DNA from: Chryseobacterium sp. ZHDP1
Lineage (GTDB): Bacteria > Bacteroidota > Bacteroidia > Flavobacteriales > Weeksellaceae
NCBI RefSeq assembly: GCF_018603435.1
Contig: NZ_CP075682.1
Coordinates: 1,550,001-1,614,000, forward strand
Reading direction: 5' to 3'
Length of the DNA: 64,000 bases
Positions 35,018-43,802 of the stretch are shown here, one piece after another (position 1 is the first letter of the stretch; every line of letters begins with the position of its first letter). Under the pieces are notes generated by a model, which did not search any database, was not told where the DNA came from, and saw nothing but the letters and a program-made list of their open reading frames with translations. The position numbers were made by a program, and so were the translations under genes.

Positions 35018-35021
35018 TTTT

Positions 35022-36800
35022 ATGAAAATGTTCCGGCTTTTTGTCCTTTTTGTATTGATGTTTTTGGGAAATCTCCTGTTTTCCCAGAGCAGTAATGTTG
35101 TTCAGGAAGTTCAGACGCAAAGCAAAAGATTAAAAAAGGCGGTCGATACAAAAGACGAATCTTCACAGGCGGATTCCTACTATAACATCGGAGAATCGTT
35201 TTTTAACAACGGAAATTTCCAGAAAAGTGAAGAATATTACACCAAAGCAAAAAATATCTACGAAAAATTAAACGACAAACCGAATATTGAAAAAGCAAGC
35301 CGCAAACTTGCACAGTCTCAGGAAAAGCAGAACAAAATTTCTCCGGCAATCAGCAATTACAACAGAGCCGCAGAAGTAAGTTATTCTAAAAGCCGTGCCT
35401 TGAATTCCAATGACGTGACCAGACTTTCCGTAAATTCTGCGGAAGCTAAAGAAGAAGCGATCCAGAATAATATCCAGCTTAACGAAAAAGAAAAAGATAA
35501 AGGCGAACTGGCTGCGAATTACACGCAGATGGCAGATATCAATATTCAGCAGAATGATATTCCGAAAGCGGAAGTAAATCTTACGAATGCCTATAAAATA
35601 TCTAAAAAGGAAGCGCCGCAACAGGCATTGGAAATCAACCAGAAATTAACGGATTTTTACGTTGAAAATAAAAATTTCGACAAAGCCATTGAAGCAAAAA
35701 AAACGGTGTTAAAAGAAGATTTTGTTAAGGAAAATTCTAAAAAGCAGGTAGAACAGATTCAGGAGCTCGCCGATATTTACATCAAAAAAAATGATCCGAA
35801 AGAAGCCATCGATCTTTTAAAAAAATCTTACGGAATCGCGCTTGAAAAAGGTCATACACTGGAAGCACAGAAAAGTGTAAAAAAGCTCGACAGTTTGTAT
35901 AACGTTTCCGAAAATACGGATGCTTCAGTCAAATTATACCGTGATTTTCTAGGAAAATTGCCGGATCTGGTTTCAAAAGACAAAAGTCTGGTTGATGAAA
36001 AAATCCTTGAAGATACCGAACAGCGAATTGCCCAACTGGAAAAGGAAAAACAGCTTAAAGATGAACTCATCCGCAAGAAAAATGTTTTCAACTACAGTTT
36101 GATTTTTGCATTAATCGTTTTAATCGGATTGATAATTTTCATTTTCAGAACGCTCAAAAAAGTTCAGATCAAGAATAAAAAAATTGCTTTACAGTCGTTA
36201 CGCCGCGAGATGAATCCGCATTTTATTTTTAACAGCTTAAATTCTGTGAATCATTTCATTGCTACCAATAATGAACTGGAAGCCAACCAATATTTAACCA
36301 AGTTTTCTAAACTAATGCGCGGCGTGATGGAAAATTCTACCGAAGATTTCATTCCTTTTCAGCAGGAGCTGGATCTGTTGCAGAATTATCTTGCTTTGGA
36401 AAAAACACGTTTTGCCGATAAATTCGATTATGAAATTGATGTAGACGAAAGTTTAAACACGCAAAGTCTCAAAGTTCCGGGAATGCTGGTTCAGCCATTT
36501 TTAGAAAACGCAATATGGCATGGTTTACGTTACAGAACAACCAAAGGATTTTTGAATCTCAGCTTTGAAAAAGAAAACGAGCAGCTCAAAATTATAATTG
36601 AAGACAACGGAATCGGGATTGAGGAAAGCAAAAATCAGAAAACGGAACATCAGAAAGCCAGAAAAGGCCGCGGAATGAAAAACACCCTCGAAAGAATCGA
36701 TCTGCTGAATGATCTGTATAAAAAAGATATTTCGTGCACTGTGAAAGATAAAGAAAACAATTCCGGCGTTTTAGTTATTTTGAAATTAAATGTATTGTAA
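35022..36800 (+). CDS. TPR-containing LytS-type sensor histidine kinase
   Basis: This 592-residue protein has a signal peptide (to about residue 21), periplasmic TPR repeats (about 45-300), a short coiled coil (about 325-352) and one membrane helix (about 356-376). The cytoplasmic part is a His_kinase (LytS/YehU class) domain with REMNPHFIFNSLNSVNHFI (His400), VQPFLENAIWHGL and IEDNGIGIEE. It senses something outside the inner membrane, probably by protein contacts through the TPRs. The response regulator at 37554 is its likely partner. The gene is divergent from the vWA gene. Confidence 0.88.
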   Translation: MKMFRLFVLFVLMFLGNLLFSQSSNVVQEVQTQSKRLKKAVDTKDESSQADSYYNIGESFFNNGNFQKSEEYYTKAKNIYEKLNDKPNIEKASRKLAQSQEKQNKISPAISNYNRAAEVSYSKSRALNSNDVTRLSVNSAEAKEEAIQNNIQLNEKEKDKGELAANYTQMADINIQQNDIPKAEVNLTNAYKISKKEAPQQALEINQKLTDFYVENKNFDKAIEAKKTVLKEDFVKENSKKQVEQIQELADIYIKKNDPKEAIDLLKKSYGIALEKGHTLEAQKSVKKLDSLYNVSENTDASVKLYRDFLGKLPDLVSKDKSLVDEKILEDTEQRIAQLEKEKQLKDELIRKKNVFNYSLIFALIVLIGLIIFIFRTLKKVQIKNKKIALQSLRREMNPHFIFNSLNSVNHFIATNNELEANQYLTKFSKLMRGVMENSTEDFIPFQQELDLLQNYLALEKTRFADKFDYEIDVDESLNTQSLKVPGMLVQPFLENAIWHGLRYRTTKGFLNLSFEKENEQLKIIIEDNGIGIEESKNQKTEHQKARKGRGMKNTLERIDLLNDLYKKDISCTVKDKENNSGVLVILKLNVL

Positions 36801-36807
36801 GATCCCA

Positions 36808-37524
36808 ATGAAGAGAAAAATTTTAGCCTTTGTATTTTTAATTTCATCTTTCATGATGTTCGGACAGGAAATCAATTCTGCCCGTTTTGAAACTATTGTT
36901 AAAGCACTGAAAATAAAAAAATCACAGATCAGAAGAGAGTTTTACACGGAAAAGAAAATGCCGAATGAAAAAGATTCTTACATTGTTGTATTGCCCATTT
37001 TCGATGGTCAGGAAGATGAAGAAATGTATACTGTAAGAAATTACATCATGATTACCGATGAAAAAGGCAGTATTAAAAATAAATATTACGATCCCGAAGA
37101 AATTACTTCGGATGCGATTGGAATAAGCGGAATAACGATTGATACGGGTTTATATACAGTCAGTAAAGACATCCGTGCTTTCGGAATCAGAGTCAGCTTC
37201 AGAGGACAAAGCCAGCCGAATCCTTATTCAACAGAAGAACTTTCTCTTTTTTACAGAGAAAACGGAAGCCTGAAAAAAATTCTGAACAGATTCGAAGTGT
37301 ATTCTTACGGCGGAGAATGGGACACAAGATGTGCAGGAGAGTTTCATGAGACCACTTCCACAATAGATCTCGACAAAAAAACAACCGCTAATTTTACAGA
37401 TCTTATCATCAAGACACAAAATATAAACAGGAGAACAAAACTGATAAAAGGAGATTGCAAAGACTTTGAAACCTCAAAAACAACCTACAAAACTTTAAAA
37501 TTCTCCAACGGAAAATATCAATAG
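36808..37524 (+). CDS. Exported protein between kinase and regulator genes
   Basis: This 238-residue protein starts at MKRKILAFVFLISSFMMFG (36808), 7 bases after the kinase stop; an in-frame Met at 36790 would overlap the kinase gene. The signal ends near FGQ (residue 21). The mature part is mostly beta with two Cys (in TRCAGEF and KGDCKDF) that could form a disulfide. I recognise no family. Its place between the histidine kinase and its regulator suggests an accessory or sensory role in the pathway. Confidence 0.7.
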   Translation: MKRKILAFVFLISSFMMFGQEINSARFETIVKALKIKKSQIRREFYTEKKMPNEKDSYIVVLPIFDGQEDEEMYTVRNYIMITDEKGSIKNKYYDPEEITSDAIGISGITIDTGLYTVSKDIRAFGIRVSFRGQSQPNPYSTEELSLFYRENGSLKKILNRFEVYSYGGEWDTRCAGEFHETTSTIDLDKKTTANFTDLIIKTQNINRRTKLIKGDCKDFETSKTTYKTLKFSNGKYQ

Positions 37525-37553
37525 TTTTTTCCTGCAACCTAAAACCTAAAAGT

Positions 37554-38288
37554 ATGAAAATAAAAGCCGTCATTGTAGACGATGAACTTATTGCAAGAGA
37601 TGTTCTGAGGAATTATCTTACAAAATACTGTCCGCAGGTTGAAATTTTAGGGGAAGCCGAAAATATCAAAGAAGCCGTTCCACTGATTGCCGAGAAACAG
37701 CCGCAACTGGTTTTTCTGGACGTTGAAATGCCTTTCGGAAATGCTTTTGATGTCTTGGAAGCGACCAAAGAATTTTCCTATGAAACAATTTTTATCACGG
37801 CATTTTCTCAATATTCTTTACAGGCTCTTAATAAATCGGCAAGTTATTATATTTTAAAACCAATTGACATTCAGGAACTTATTTTAGCAGTTAATAAAGT
37901 AGCAGAAAGTCTGGAAAGCAAAGAAGAACTCAACCGGAATAAAATCCTTCTCGAAAATTTAAAATTAAAACCCGAAAAACAACAATTAATCCTCCCGACT
38001 TTGCAAGGTTTCGATGTAGTGAAAACGGAAGACATTGTGAGACTTCAGGCAGATGGAAATTTCACGCAGGTGTATCTTACCGATGGTTCTAAAAAAATGG
38101 TCTGCCGTTTTTTAAAGCATTTCGATGATCTGCTGGAAAATCCTTTTGTGAGGGTCCACCGCTCCCACATCATCAATACCGGTTTTGTAAAATCTTACCA
38201 CAAAAGCGGAACCGTAACCCTTTCCGACCACACGGAAATTGAAGTTTCCGGAAGTTTCAAAGACAATTTCCTGAAAGTTTTTTCCTGA
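37554..38288 (+). CDS. LytTR-type response regulator
   Basis: This 244-residue protein has a receiver domain with IVDDE, phosphoacceptor Asp56 in FLDVEMP, and the late FITAFSQYS and YYILKPID with the conserved Lys. A LytTR DNA-binding domain follows (about 140-244: VRLQADGNFTQVYL, RVHRSHIINTGFV). It should be phosphorylated by the TPR kinase encoded 754 bases upstream and control the divergent genes. It is the last gene of the three-gene unit. Confidence 0.92.
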   Translation: MKIKAVIVDDELIARDVLRNYLTKYCPQVEILGEAENIKEAVPLIAEKQPQLVFLDVEMPFGNAFDVLEATKEFSYETIFITAFSQYSLQALNKSASYYILKPIDIQELILAVNKVAESLESKEELNRNKILLENLKLKPEKQQLILPTLQGFDVVKTEDIVRLQADGNFTQVYLTDGSKKMVCRFLKHFDDLLENPFVRVHRSHIINTGFVKSYHKSGTVTLSDHTEIEVSGSFKDNFLKVFS

Positions 38289-38360
38289 TTTTTTGGGCAG
38301 CTTAAAACTTCGTTTGTAAACTTCGATAAAAGCCTTTACTTTTCTCTCATTTATGTCTTC

Positions 38361-38410
38361 CGCTCCCGCTTTTTTGTTTCACAAAAAAAGCTCCGCTCTA
38401 GTCGGGCTGC
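38361..38410. repeat. Hairpin-bearing intergenic element before the lipocalin gene
   Basis: GCTTTTTTGT (38368-38377) pairs with ACAAAAAAAGC (38381-38391) with one bulged A. The flanks CGCTCCC and TCCGCTC are also partly complementary, and GTCGGGCTGC follows. The layout (G+C-rich boxes around a variable A/T stem) recalls intergenic elements of Flavobacteriia. The rest of 38289-38578 holds no supportable gene besides the lipocalin leader. Confidence 0.45.
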
Positions 38411-38578
38411 AAAGATTCAGCATTAAAACAAAAGTATTCAGATAAAATTGAAGATTTCATTTTTTATGATCTTAGTTTAAGTGAAATCGAAGATTTGCGT
38501 TTAAAAAAATTAAAGTCATCTATTAAACTTTCAGGCATCATTTTTGAAGAATCCATTCTACTTAAAAAATATCTTATA

Positions 38579-39118
38579 ATGAAAACTTTTCAGAAAATAG
38601 CCATCCCTGTTTCTTTAGGTATTTTAGGATTATTTATTATCAATTCCTGTTCGGTAGGGATTCCCAAAGGAGCAACGGCTGTACAGAATTTTAAAGCCGA
38701 TAAATATCTGGGAACATGGTATGAAATAGCCCGTTTCGATTACAAATTCGAGAAAAATATGGATAATGTAACGGCAACCTACTCTAAAAATCCAAACGGA
38801 ACCATAAAAGTAGATAACAAAGGCTACAACTACGTTAAAAAAGAATGGAAAGAATCTATTGGTGAAGCACGATTCGTCGGAAAAGAAGATGAGGCACGTC
38901 TGAAAGTTTCTTTTTTTAAGCCGTTTTGGGCAGGATATAATGTAGTGGATATCGACGATAATTATCAGTATGCTCTGATTATGGGAAATAATTTGGAATA
39001 TCTTTGGATTCTGTCCCGAACAAAAGAAATCCCTGAAAGCATCCGCCAGAGATTTTTAGAAAAAGCAAAAAATATAGGTTATAATACAGATAAATTAATC
39101 TGGGTTAAACATAATTAA
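38579..39118 (+). CDS. blc: Outer-membrane lipocalin Blc
   Basis: This 179-residue lipoprotein starts at MKTFQKIAIPVSLGILGLF (38579); the frame is open 28 codons further upstream but a signal at the true N terminus favours this Met. Lipobox INSC, then the lipocalin signature LGTWYEIARFDYKFEKNM and the closing strand motif YLWILSRTKEIPE. Blc-type lipocalins bind lysophospholipids or fatty acids and act in membrane maintenance or stress. It is probably a single-gene unit ending in a bidirectional terminator. Confidence 0.92.
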   Translation: MKTFQKIAIPVSLGILGLFIINSCSVGIPKGATAVQNFKADKYLGTWYEIARFDYKFEKNMDNVTATYSKNPNGTIKVDNKGYNYVKKEWKESIGEARFVGKEDEARLKVSFFKPFWAGYNVVDIDDNYQYALIMGNNLEYLWILSRTKEIPESIRQRFLEKAKNIGYNTDKLIWVKHN

Positions 39119-39143
39119 TCTGAATTAAAATATCAGACAAAAT

Positions 39144-39173
39144 AAAAATCGCTCCGAAAACAGAGCGATTTTT
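39144..39173. terminator. Bidirectional terminator between blc and lipA
   Basis: AAAAATCGCTC (39144-39154) pairs perfectly with GAGCGATTTTT (39163-39173), 8-base loop, with T-run on one side and A-run on the other. It separates two converging genes. Confidence 0.85.
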
Positions 39174-39177
39174 TATT

Positions 39178-40044
39178 TTAATGAATATGTTTTTCTGCGT
39201 GATAAGAACTTCTTACCAAAGGTGAACTTTCAACATGTCTGAATCCTAAACTTCTTGCAAAATCCCCAAATTCATCGAATTCTTCAGGAGTGATAAATTT
39301 CTTTACAGGAAGATGTTTTTTTGTAGGCTGCAAATACTGTCCTAAAGTAATTACATCTACGTTTGCGTTTCTGATGTCTTCAATCGTCTGGAAAACCTCA
39401 TCTTTAGTTTCTCCCAAACCAAGCATTACGCCTGTTTTTGTTCTTCTCTGTCCTGCTTCTTTTAAATATCTTAAAACCTCAAGGCTTCTTTCATATTTTG
39501 CCTGAATTCTTACTTCTCTTGTCAGACGTTTTACCGTTTCCATGTTGTGAGAAATTACTTCCGGAGCCACATCTACCAATCTGTCGATGTGTTTTGTAAT
39601 CCCCTGAAAATCCGGAATCAAAGTTTCCATTGTGGTTCCCGGAGAAATTCTTCTTACTGCATTTACGGTTTCTGCCCAGAGAATAGATCCCATATCTTTC
39701 AGATCATCGCGGTCTACAGATGTTAAAACAGCGTGCTTGATCTTCATTAATTTGATGGAACGTGCCACTTTTTCGGGTTCGTCCCAGTTTACATCCATCG
39801 GTTTTCCGGTTTTTACCCCGCAAAATCCGCAGCTTCGGGTACAGATATTTCCAAGGATCATGAAAGTAGCTGTTCCTTCTCCCCAACATTCGCCCATATT
39901 CGGACAGCTTCCGCTCTGGCAAATGGTATTTAATTTATATTTATCAACCAAAGTTCTCAGTTCTCGGTAGTTTTTTCCGGTAGGAAGTTTTACACGAATC
40001 CATTTTGGTTTCTGAACGGTAGTATCCTGAATTAAATTCTCCAT
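39178..40044 (-). CDS. lipA: Lipoyl synthase LipA
   Basis: This 288-residue radical SAM enzyme inserts two sulfur atoms into octanoyl groups on lipoyl-dependent enzymes. The auxiliary cluster motif is [12 protein letters not shown] (C-x4-C-x5-C), and the radical SAM cluster is [13 protein letters not shown] (C-x3-C-x2-C). Further conserved stretches are [28 protein letters not shown] and the terminal [14 protein letters not shown]. Length fits the family. It is a single-gene unit. Confidence 0.96.
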   Translation of the reverse strand: MENLIQDTTVQKPKWIRVKLPTGKNYRELRTLVDKYKLNTICQSGSCPNMGECWGEGTATFMILGNICTRSCGFCGVKTGKPMDVNWDEPEKVARSIKLMKIKHAVLTSVDRDDLKDMGSILWAETVNAVRRISPGTTMETLIPDFQGITKHIDRLVDVAPEVISHNMETVKRLTREVRIQAKYERSLEVLRYLKEAGQRRTKTGVMLGLGETKDEVFQTIEDIRNANVDVITLGQYLQPTKKHLPVKKFITPEEFDEFGDFARSLGFRHVESSPLVRSSYHAEKHIH

Positions 40045-40151
40045 TTATTTCTCAAATTGAGGTTCAAAGTTAGTGATTTTTTTATCGAAACAATCAAAGA
40101 CACGCATTGATGAAACACATAATTTCGTAATTTTAGAGTACAAAATATTTT

Positions 40152-40784
40152 ATGAAGACTACATTCTGCATTGCAGCTCTTATTTTCAGCACATTCTGTT
40201 TTGCGCAGAAGGAATTTTAGCCAAAAAATTCTAAAATCAATGAAACTGTTGAAGGTGATCTCGACGGAGATAAAATTCCTGAAAAAGTTGTGGTTTATGA
40301 CATTCCGACCAACAGCGATTCCGGAGACATCCGCGAAATTCAGATTCTGAAGAAGGTAAATAATAAATGGAATGTTTTGGAAAAATCCCGAAAAGCAATT
40401 CTGGGCAGTAAAGACGGTGGAATGATGGGCGATCCGTATCAGGGAACCGAGATAAAAAACGGAATCCTGGAAATTAGCCATTACGGCGGAAGCAGCTGGA
40501 AATGGGGCGGTACAGACAAGTACAGATTTCAGAACGGTCATTTCGAATTAATCGGCTTTTTCTCTGAAAGCGGAAAACCTGAAGAATATTGGACAACGGT
40601 AGACTTTAATCTTTCCACAGGAAAGATTGTTTACGAAAAGGAAGTTGCCAACAAAAAAGAATACGGAAATTCGAAGAAAGAAATCTTCATTAAAAAAGGA
40701 ATGAAAATCAATCTGCAAAACAGAAATCAGGAAAAAAGAAGAGAAATTCTGATTCCCAAAACAAAGGAAAAAATTTATATCTGA
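40152..40784 (+). pseudogene. Exported protein gene interrupted by an in-frame TAG
   Basis: The ATG at 40152 opens a clear signal peptide (MKTTFCIAALIFSTFCFAQ) whose frame is broken by TAG at 40218-40220, three codons after the likely cleavage site. The same frame then stays open to 40784 with sensible protein sequence (NETVEGDLDGDKIPEKVVVY; later SHYGGSSWKWGG). The downstream part alone would lack a signal. The simplest reading is a recent nonsense mutation (210-codon gene); a sequencing error or readthrough cannot be excluded. The mature part resembles periplasmic proteins with a DGDxxPE repeat-like loop. A terminator follows at 40797. Confidence 0.75.
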
Positions 40785-40796
40785 TGACATTAAAGT

Positions 40797-40828
40797 AAAA
40801 AAGCACCTCTTTGCAGAAGTGCTTTTTT
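40797..40828 (+). terminator. Terminator after the interrupted gene
   Basis: AAAAAAGCACCTCT (40797-40810) pairs with AGAAGTGCTTTTTT (40815-40828) with one mismatch, and a T-run. An intact terminator fits a recently lost reading frame. Confidence 0.75.
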
Positions 40829-40848
40829 AATAAATTAGTTTAAACTTT

Positions 40849-41040
40849 TTACCACAAAAGATTTAAACACTTTAGTTTCTTAAGTTTAATCATTCAATGG
40901 AAAAAAAAGAACACATAAGTTAAAAAAAATCAAAGATTTTATCTCTTTCTAAACTTTTATTAAATACTTTAGATAAATCCATAAAGTCTTTTTTCTCTTT
41001 TGAGGTTAAATTTAAAGCTAGTTTAAACAACTTCAATATC
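40849..41040. repeat. AT-rich dispersed intergenic element, second copy
   Basis: It shares with 25808-25980 the ordered pieces AAAAGATTT, TTTAGTTTCTTAAGTT, AACACATAAGTT, AAAAATCAAAGATTTT, TCTCTTT, TAAATCAA/TCCATAAAGTC and GGTAAATTTAAA-like ends. It also shares TTTTGAGGTTAA and AGTTTAAAC with 47640-47680. No frame runs through it. Confidence 0.7.
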
Positions 41041-41050
41041 ATTTTAAAGG

Positions 41051-43564
41051 TTATTTAAAATCTTCAATGGATTTGTTGATTGCGTCAATCTGCTTATTGA
41101 TGCTTGCTGCATTTTGAGGATTCTGCTTCAGAAGTTCCATTTTTTTGGCAAGACCGTCTTTCAGCATTTGGGAGATCATCATTTTCGCCTGAGGATTGTT
41201 CCCGATCTGTCCTTTTGCCTGATTCAGCATTTTGGTGATGCTTTCTGTCGCTTTCAGATTATCAGAACTCATAATCCAGTTGTAGCCTTCTTCCGCACTT
41301 TTGCCCAGTTCAGGATTCTGGAATTTAAGGAATGGATAAAATGCTGCCATCTGTGCAATGTTTGGCATTTGTGAAGTCACTTTATTTTTAACAATAATTG
41401 GTAACAGCTTACTCAATAAATTTTCGGGAGCGCCTTCCAGATCAATCTTATCGGCTAAAGTACTTGCTCTTGCCGGATCGATTTCAACAATAGCACTCAC
41501 CGAACTTCCTTTCACTGCGTTTGAAACGGCATTTACTCCTTTTTCGAAAACCGGAAGGTATTTTTTATCCTTCGTTTTTGCCAAAGCCGAAATGGCTGCA
41601 GCCTGTACTAAAGTTTTAGGATCATTGGAAGCTAATTTTTCTACTTCTGCTCCCATCGCTTTAAATTGTTCAGGATTTGATAAATCCATTAACTGTAAAG
41701 CTTTTATTCTCGTTCTGAAGAACGGATCTTTAAGAGCGGCTGCCAGTAATTTTGTAGCTGCCGGATTTTTTCCCACCTGATCTTTAATTCCGCTCAGCGC
41801 AAGATATCTGCTTTTAAATTCTTTTGATCCCGCATACTGCATTGCATATTGCTCCGGTGTTTTGGTATCCGTAATGTCTGCCACTAAAATTCCGTCGGCA
41901 TTAATATTTACGAGGTCTGCATTTTTAGAAACATCAAAATTGAAAGTATTTTTTGCTTCTGCATTTACCCAAACATTGTATCTTCTCGGTTTTCCGTTAT
42001 CGTACACATCGATTGCCAGAGGAAACTGGAACGGCTGTTCCTGCGTCTGCTCTATGGTTACGGCAACCTGTTTTTTAACCGGCTCAAAAGTATAAGAATA
42101 TTTAATTTTCGGATGTCCGCTTCCGAAATACCATTGGTTGAAGAACCAGTTAAGATCTCTTCCCGAAACTTTTTCGAAAGATAATCTTAATTGATGCGCT
42201 TCTCCGTTTTGATATTCATAGGTCTTCAGATAATCGTTCATTCCTGCAAAGAAAGCATCGTCTCCTAAATAGTTTCTCAGCATATGAAGAATTCCCCCTC
42301 CTTTCTGATAGGTTACCAAATCGAAAACATCTTCACGGGAATCGTAATCGAATCTTACCAAATCTTTTTTGAAATCCGCCGGATTATGGATGTAGTTGTT
42401 TACATCTTTCATCTGGTGATAATCTGCCTGATCTTTTCCGTATTTGTATTCGTTCCAAAGGTATTCGGAATAATTAGCGAAAGATTCATTTACCGTAAGA
42501 TTACTCCAGCTTTCTGCCGTTACGAGATCTCCGAACCATTGGTGAAACAATTCGTGGGCAATGGTATCTTCCCATGTATTTTCGTCGATAAGCTGTCCCG
42601 GTTTCTGTAAAATATCACTTCCGTGTAACGTTGCCGTTGTATTTTCCATCGCTCCGCTCACATAATCTCTTCCGGAAATCTGAGCGTATTTTGACCACGG
42701 GAAATCGTAGCCTAACTTTTTAGAGAAAAACTCGATCATTTCCGGTGTGTTTCCGTAGATCTGTTTTGCATACGGTTCGTATTCTTTCTCGATATAATAA
42801 TCAACTGCTATATTTCTCCATTTATCCTTCACAATAGCGTACTCTCCCACTCCCATGAAGAAAAGATAGGTAGAATGTCTTTTATCCATCACCCAATGAT
42901 CGGTTCTAAGACCGTTTGCTTCTTTTTGGGAATCTTTCAGCAATCCGTTGGAAAGGGTTACGTATTTATCAGGAACCGTCATGTAAATTTCCTGTGTTGT
43001 TTTCTGGTTGGATTTATCGATGGTCGGGAACCAGGCTGAAGAAGATTCCGTTTCACCCTGCGTCCAGATTTGCGTTGGTTTATCGGGATCTGTTCCCTGT
43101 GCATTAATGAAATACAGACCTTTCGCATCACTAATTGCCATGCTTCCTTCCTGTTTTACTTCGTTCGGACGTGCTGTATATTTGATGTAAACTGTGTAAT
43201 CCTGATTTTTCTGATAGGTTTTGTCTAAAGTAATTTTTAAAACATCATCCTTATAATCATACTTTAAAGGAGATTTTTTTCCATTGATATCCAAAGCGAC
43301 TTCATGGATCAGCATTCCTTTTGCATCAAGCGTAAGTTCGTTGGTCGGATAGAAAAAAGGTGCGGCAGTAAGCCATTCTTCCCCGTTCATCTGTTCTTTC
43401 TGATAATCGAAATTTACTTTAAGCTTCGTGTGTTTCAGCTCCGTTACTTTGGTATGAGTGGCTCTGTATACTTTTTCTCTTCCCGAAGTTTCGGTTTGTG
43501 CTGCTGCATTTGCGGAAAATAAAATTCCGCCCAGTAAAGCAATCGATAAAATGGCTTTTTTCAT
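41051..43564 (-). CDS. M1 family aminopeptidase, exported
   Basis: This 837-residue zinc aminopeptidase has a signal ending near NAAAQ (residue 23). It shows the exopeptidase motif GAMENTTATLH and the zinc site HELFHQWFGDLVTAESWSNL with the third ligand in NESFANYSEYLW. The C-terminal part (from about 590) is an alpha-helical HEAT-like domain. The enzyme trims N-terminal residues from peptides in the periplasm. It is the last gene of a five-gene minus-strand run starting at thyA, 15 bp after the small gene at 43580. Confidence 0.92.
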   Translation of the reverse strand: MKKAILSIALLGGILFSANAAAQTETSGREKVYRATHTKVTELKHTKLKVNFDYQKEQMNGEEWLTAAPFFYPTNELTLDAKGMLIHEVALDINGKKSPLKYDYKDDVLKITLDKTYQKNQDYTVYIKYTARPNEVKQEGSMAISDAKGLYFINAQGTDPDKPTQIWTQGETESSSAWFPTIDKSNQKTTQEIYMTVPDKYVTLSNGLLKDSQKEANGLRTDHWVMDKRHSTYLFFMGVGEYAIVKDKWRNIAVDYYIEKEYEPYAKQIYGNTPEMIEFFSKKLGYDFPWSKYAQISGRDYVSGAMENTTATLHGSDILQKPGQLIDENTWEDTIAHELFHQWFGDLVTAESWSNLTVNESFANYSEYLWNEYKYGKDQADYHQMKDVNNYIHNPADFKKDLVRFDYDSREDVFDLVTYQKGGGILHMLRNYLGDDAFFAGMNDYLKTYEYQNGEAHQLRLSFEKVSGRDLNWFFNQWYFGSGHPKIKYSYTFEPVKKQVAVTIEQTQEQPFQFPLAIDVYDNGKPRRYNVWVNAEAKNTFNFDVSKNADLVNINADGILVADITDTKTPEQYAMQYAGSKEFKSRYLALSGIKDQVGKNPAATKLLAAALKDPFFRTRIKALQLMDLSNPEQFKAMGAEVEKLASNDPKTLVQAAAISALAKTKDKKYLPVFEKGVNAVSNAVKGSSVSAIVEIDPARASTLADKIDLEGAPENLLSKLLPIIVKNKVTSQMPNIAQMAAFYPFLKFQNPELGKSAEEGYNWIMSSDNLKATESITKMLNQAKGQIGNNPQAKMMISQMLKDGLAKKMELLKQNPQNAASINKQIDAINKSIEDFK

Positions 43565-43579
43565 TATTTATTTCTTAAA

Positions 43580-43798
43580 TTATTTTTTAGTTAAAATATC
43601 AAAAATATCGTTTACCAATGTTTCGTAATCTCCTTTTTTGAACTGTTCTTTGGTTTTGGCAAAAGCTTTTTTCAGCTCACTCTCAGGATTTTCGTCGTCG
43701 ATAATTTCTATGGATTCTATGCCTTTCATCTGAAGAATTGCATTTTTAAGTGCTTCAAGATCGGCGGTTTCTTCGGTGTTTATTTTTAAATATTTCAT
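43580..43798 (-). CDS. 72-residue acidic protein, DUF2683-like
   Basis: The start MKYLKINTEETADLEALKNA (43798) follows the serine hydrolase stop by 4 bases; a longer frame would overlap that gene. The sequence (strand, then helix, then AKTKEQFKKGDYETLVNDIF) resembles small DUF2683-type proteins that often look like antitoxins of RelE-type systems. No toxin gene is next to it, so that role is unproven. Its tight spacing between two hydrolase genes argues that it is translated. Confidence 0.6.
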   Translation of the reverse strand: MKYLKINTEETADLEALKNAILQMKGIESIEIIDDENPESELKKAFAKTKEQFKKGDYETLVNDIFDILTKK

Positions 43799-43802
43799 TG
43801 TT

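Noticed and set aside
40032..40541. 169-residue minus-strand frame over the TAG-interrupted gene
   Set aside because: The + strand shows a signal peptide, a hydrophilic mature part and a terminator in order; the minus frame has no such support and overlaps the lipA start.
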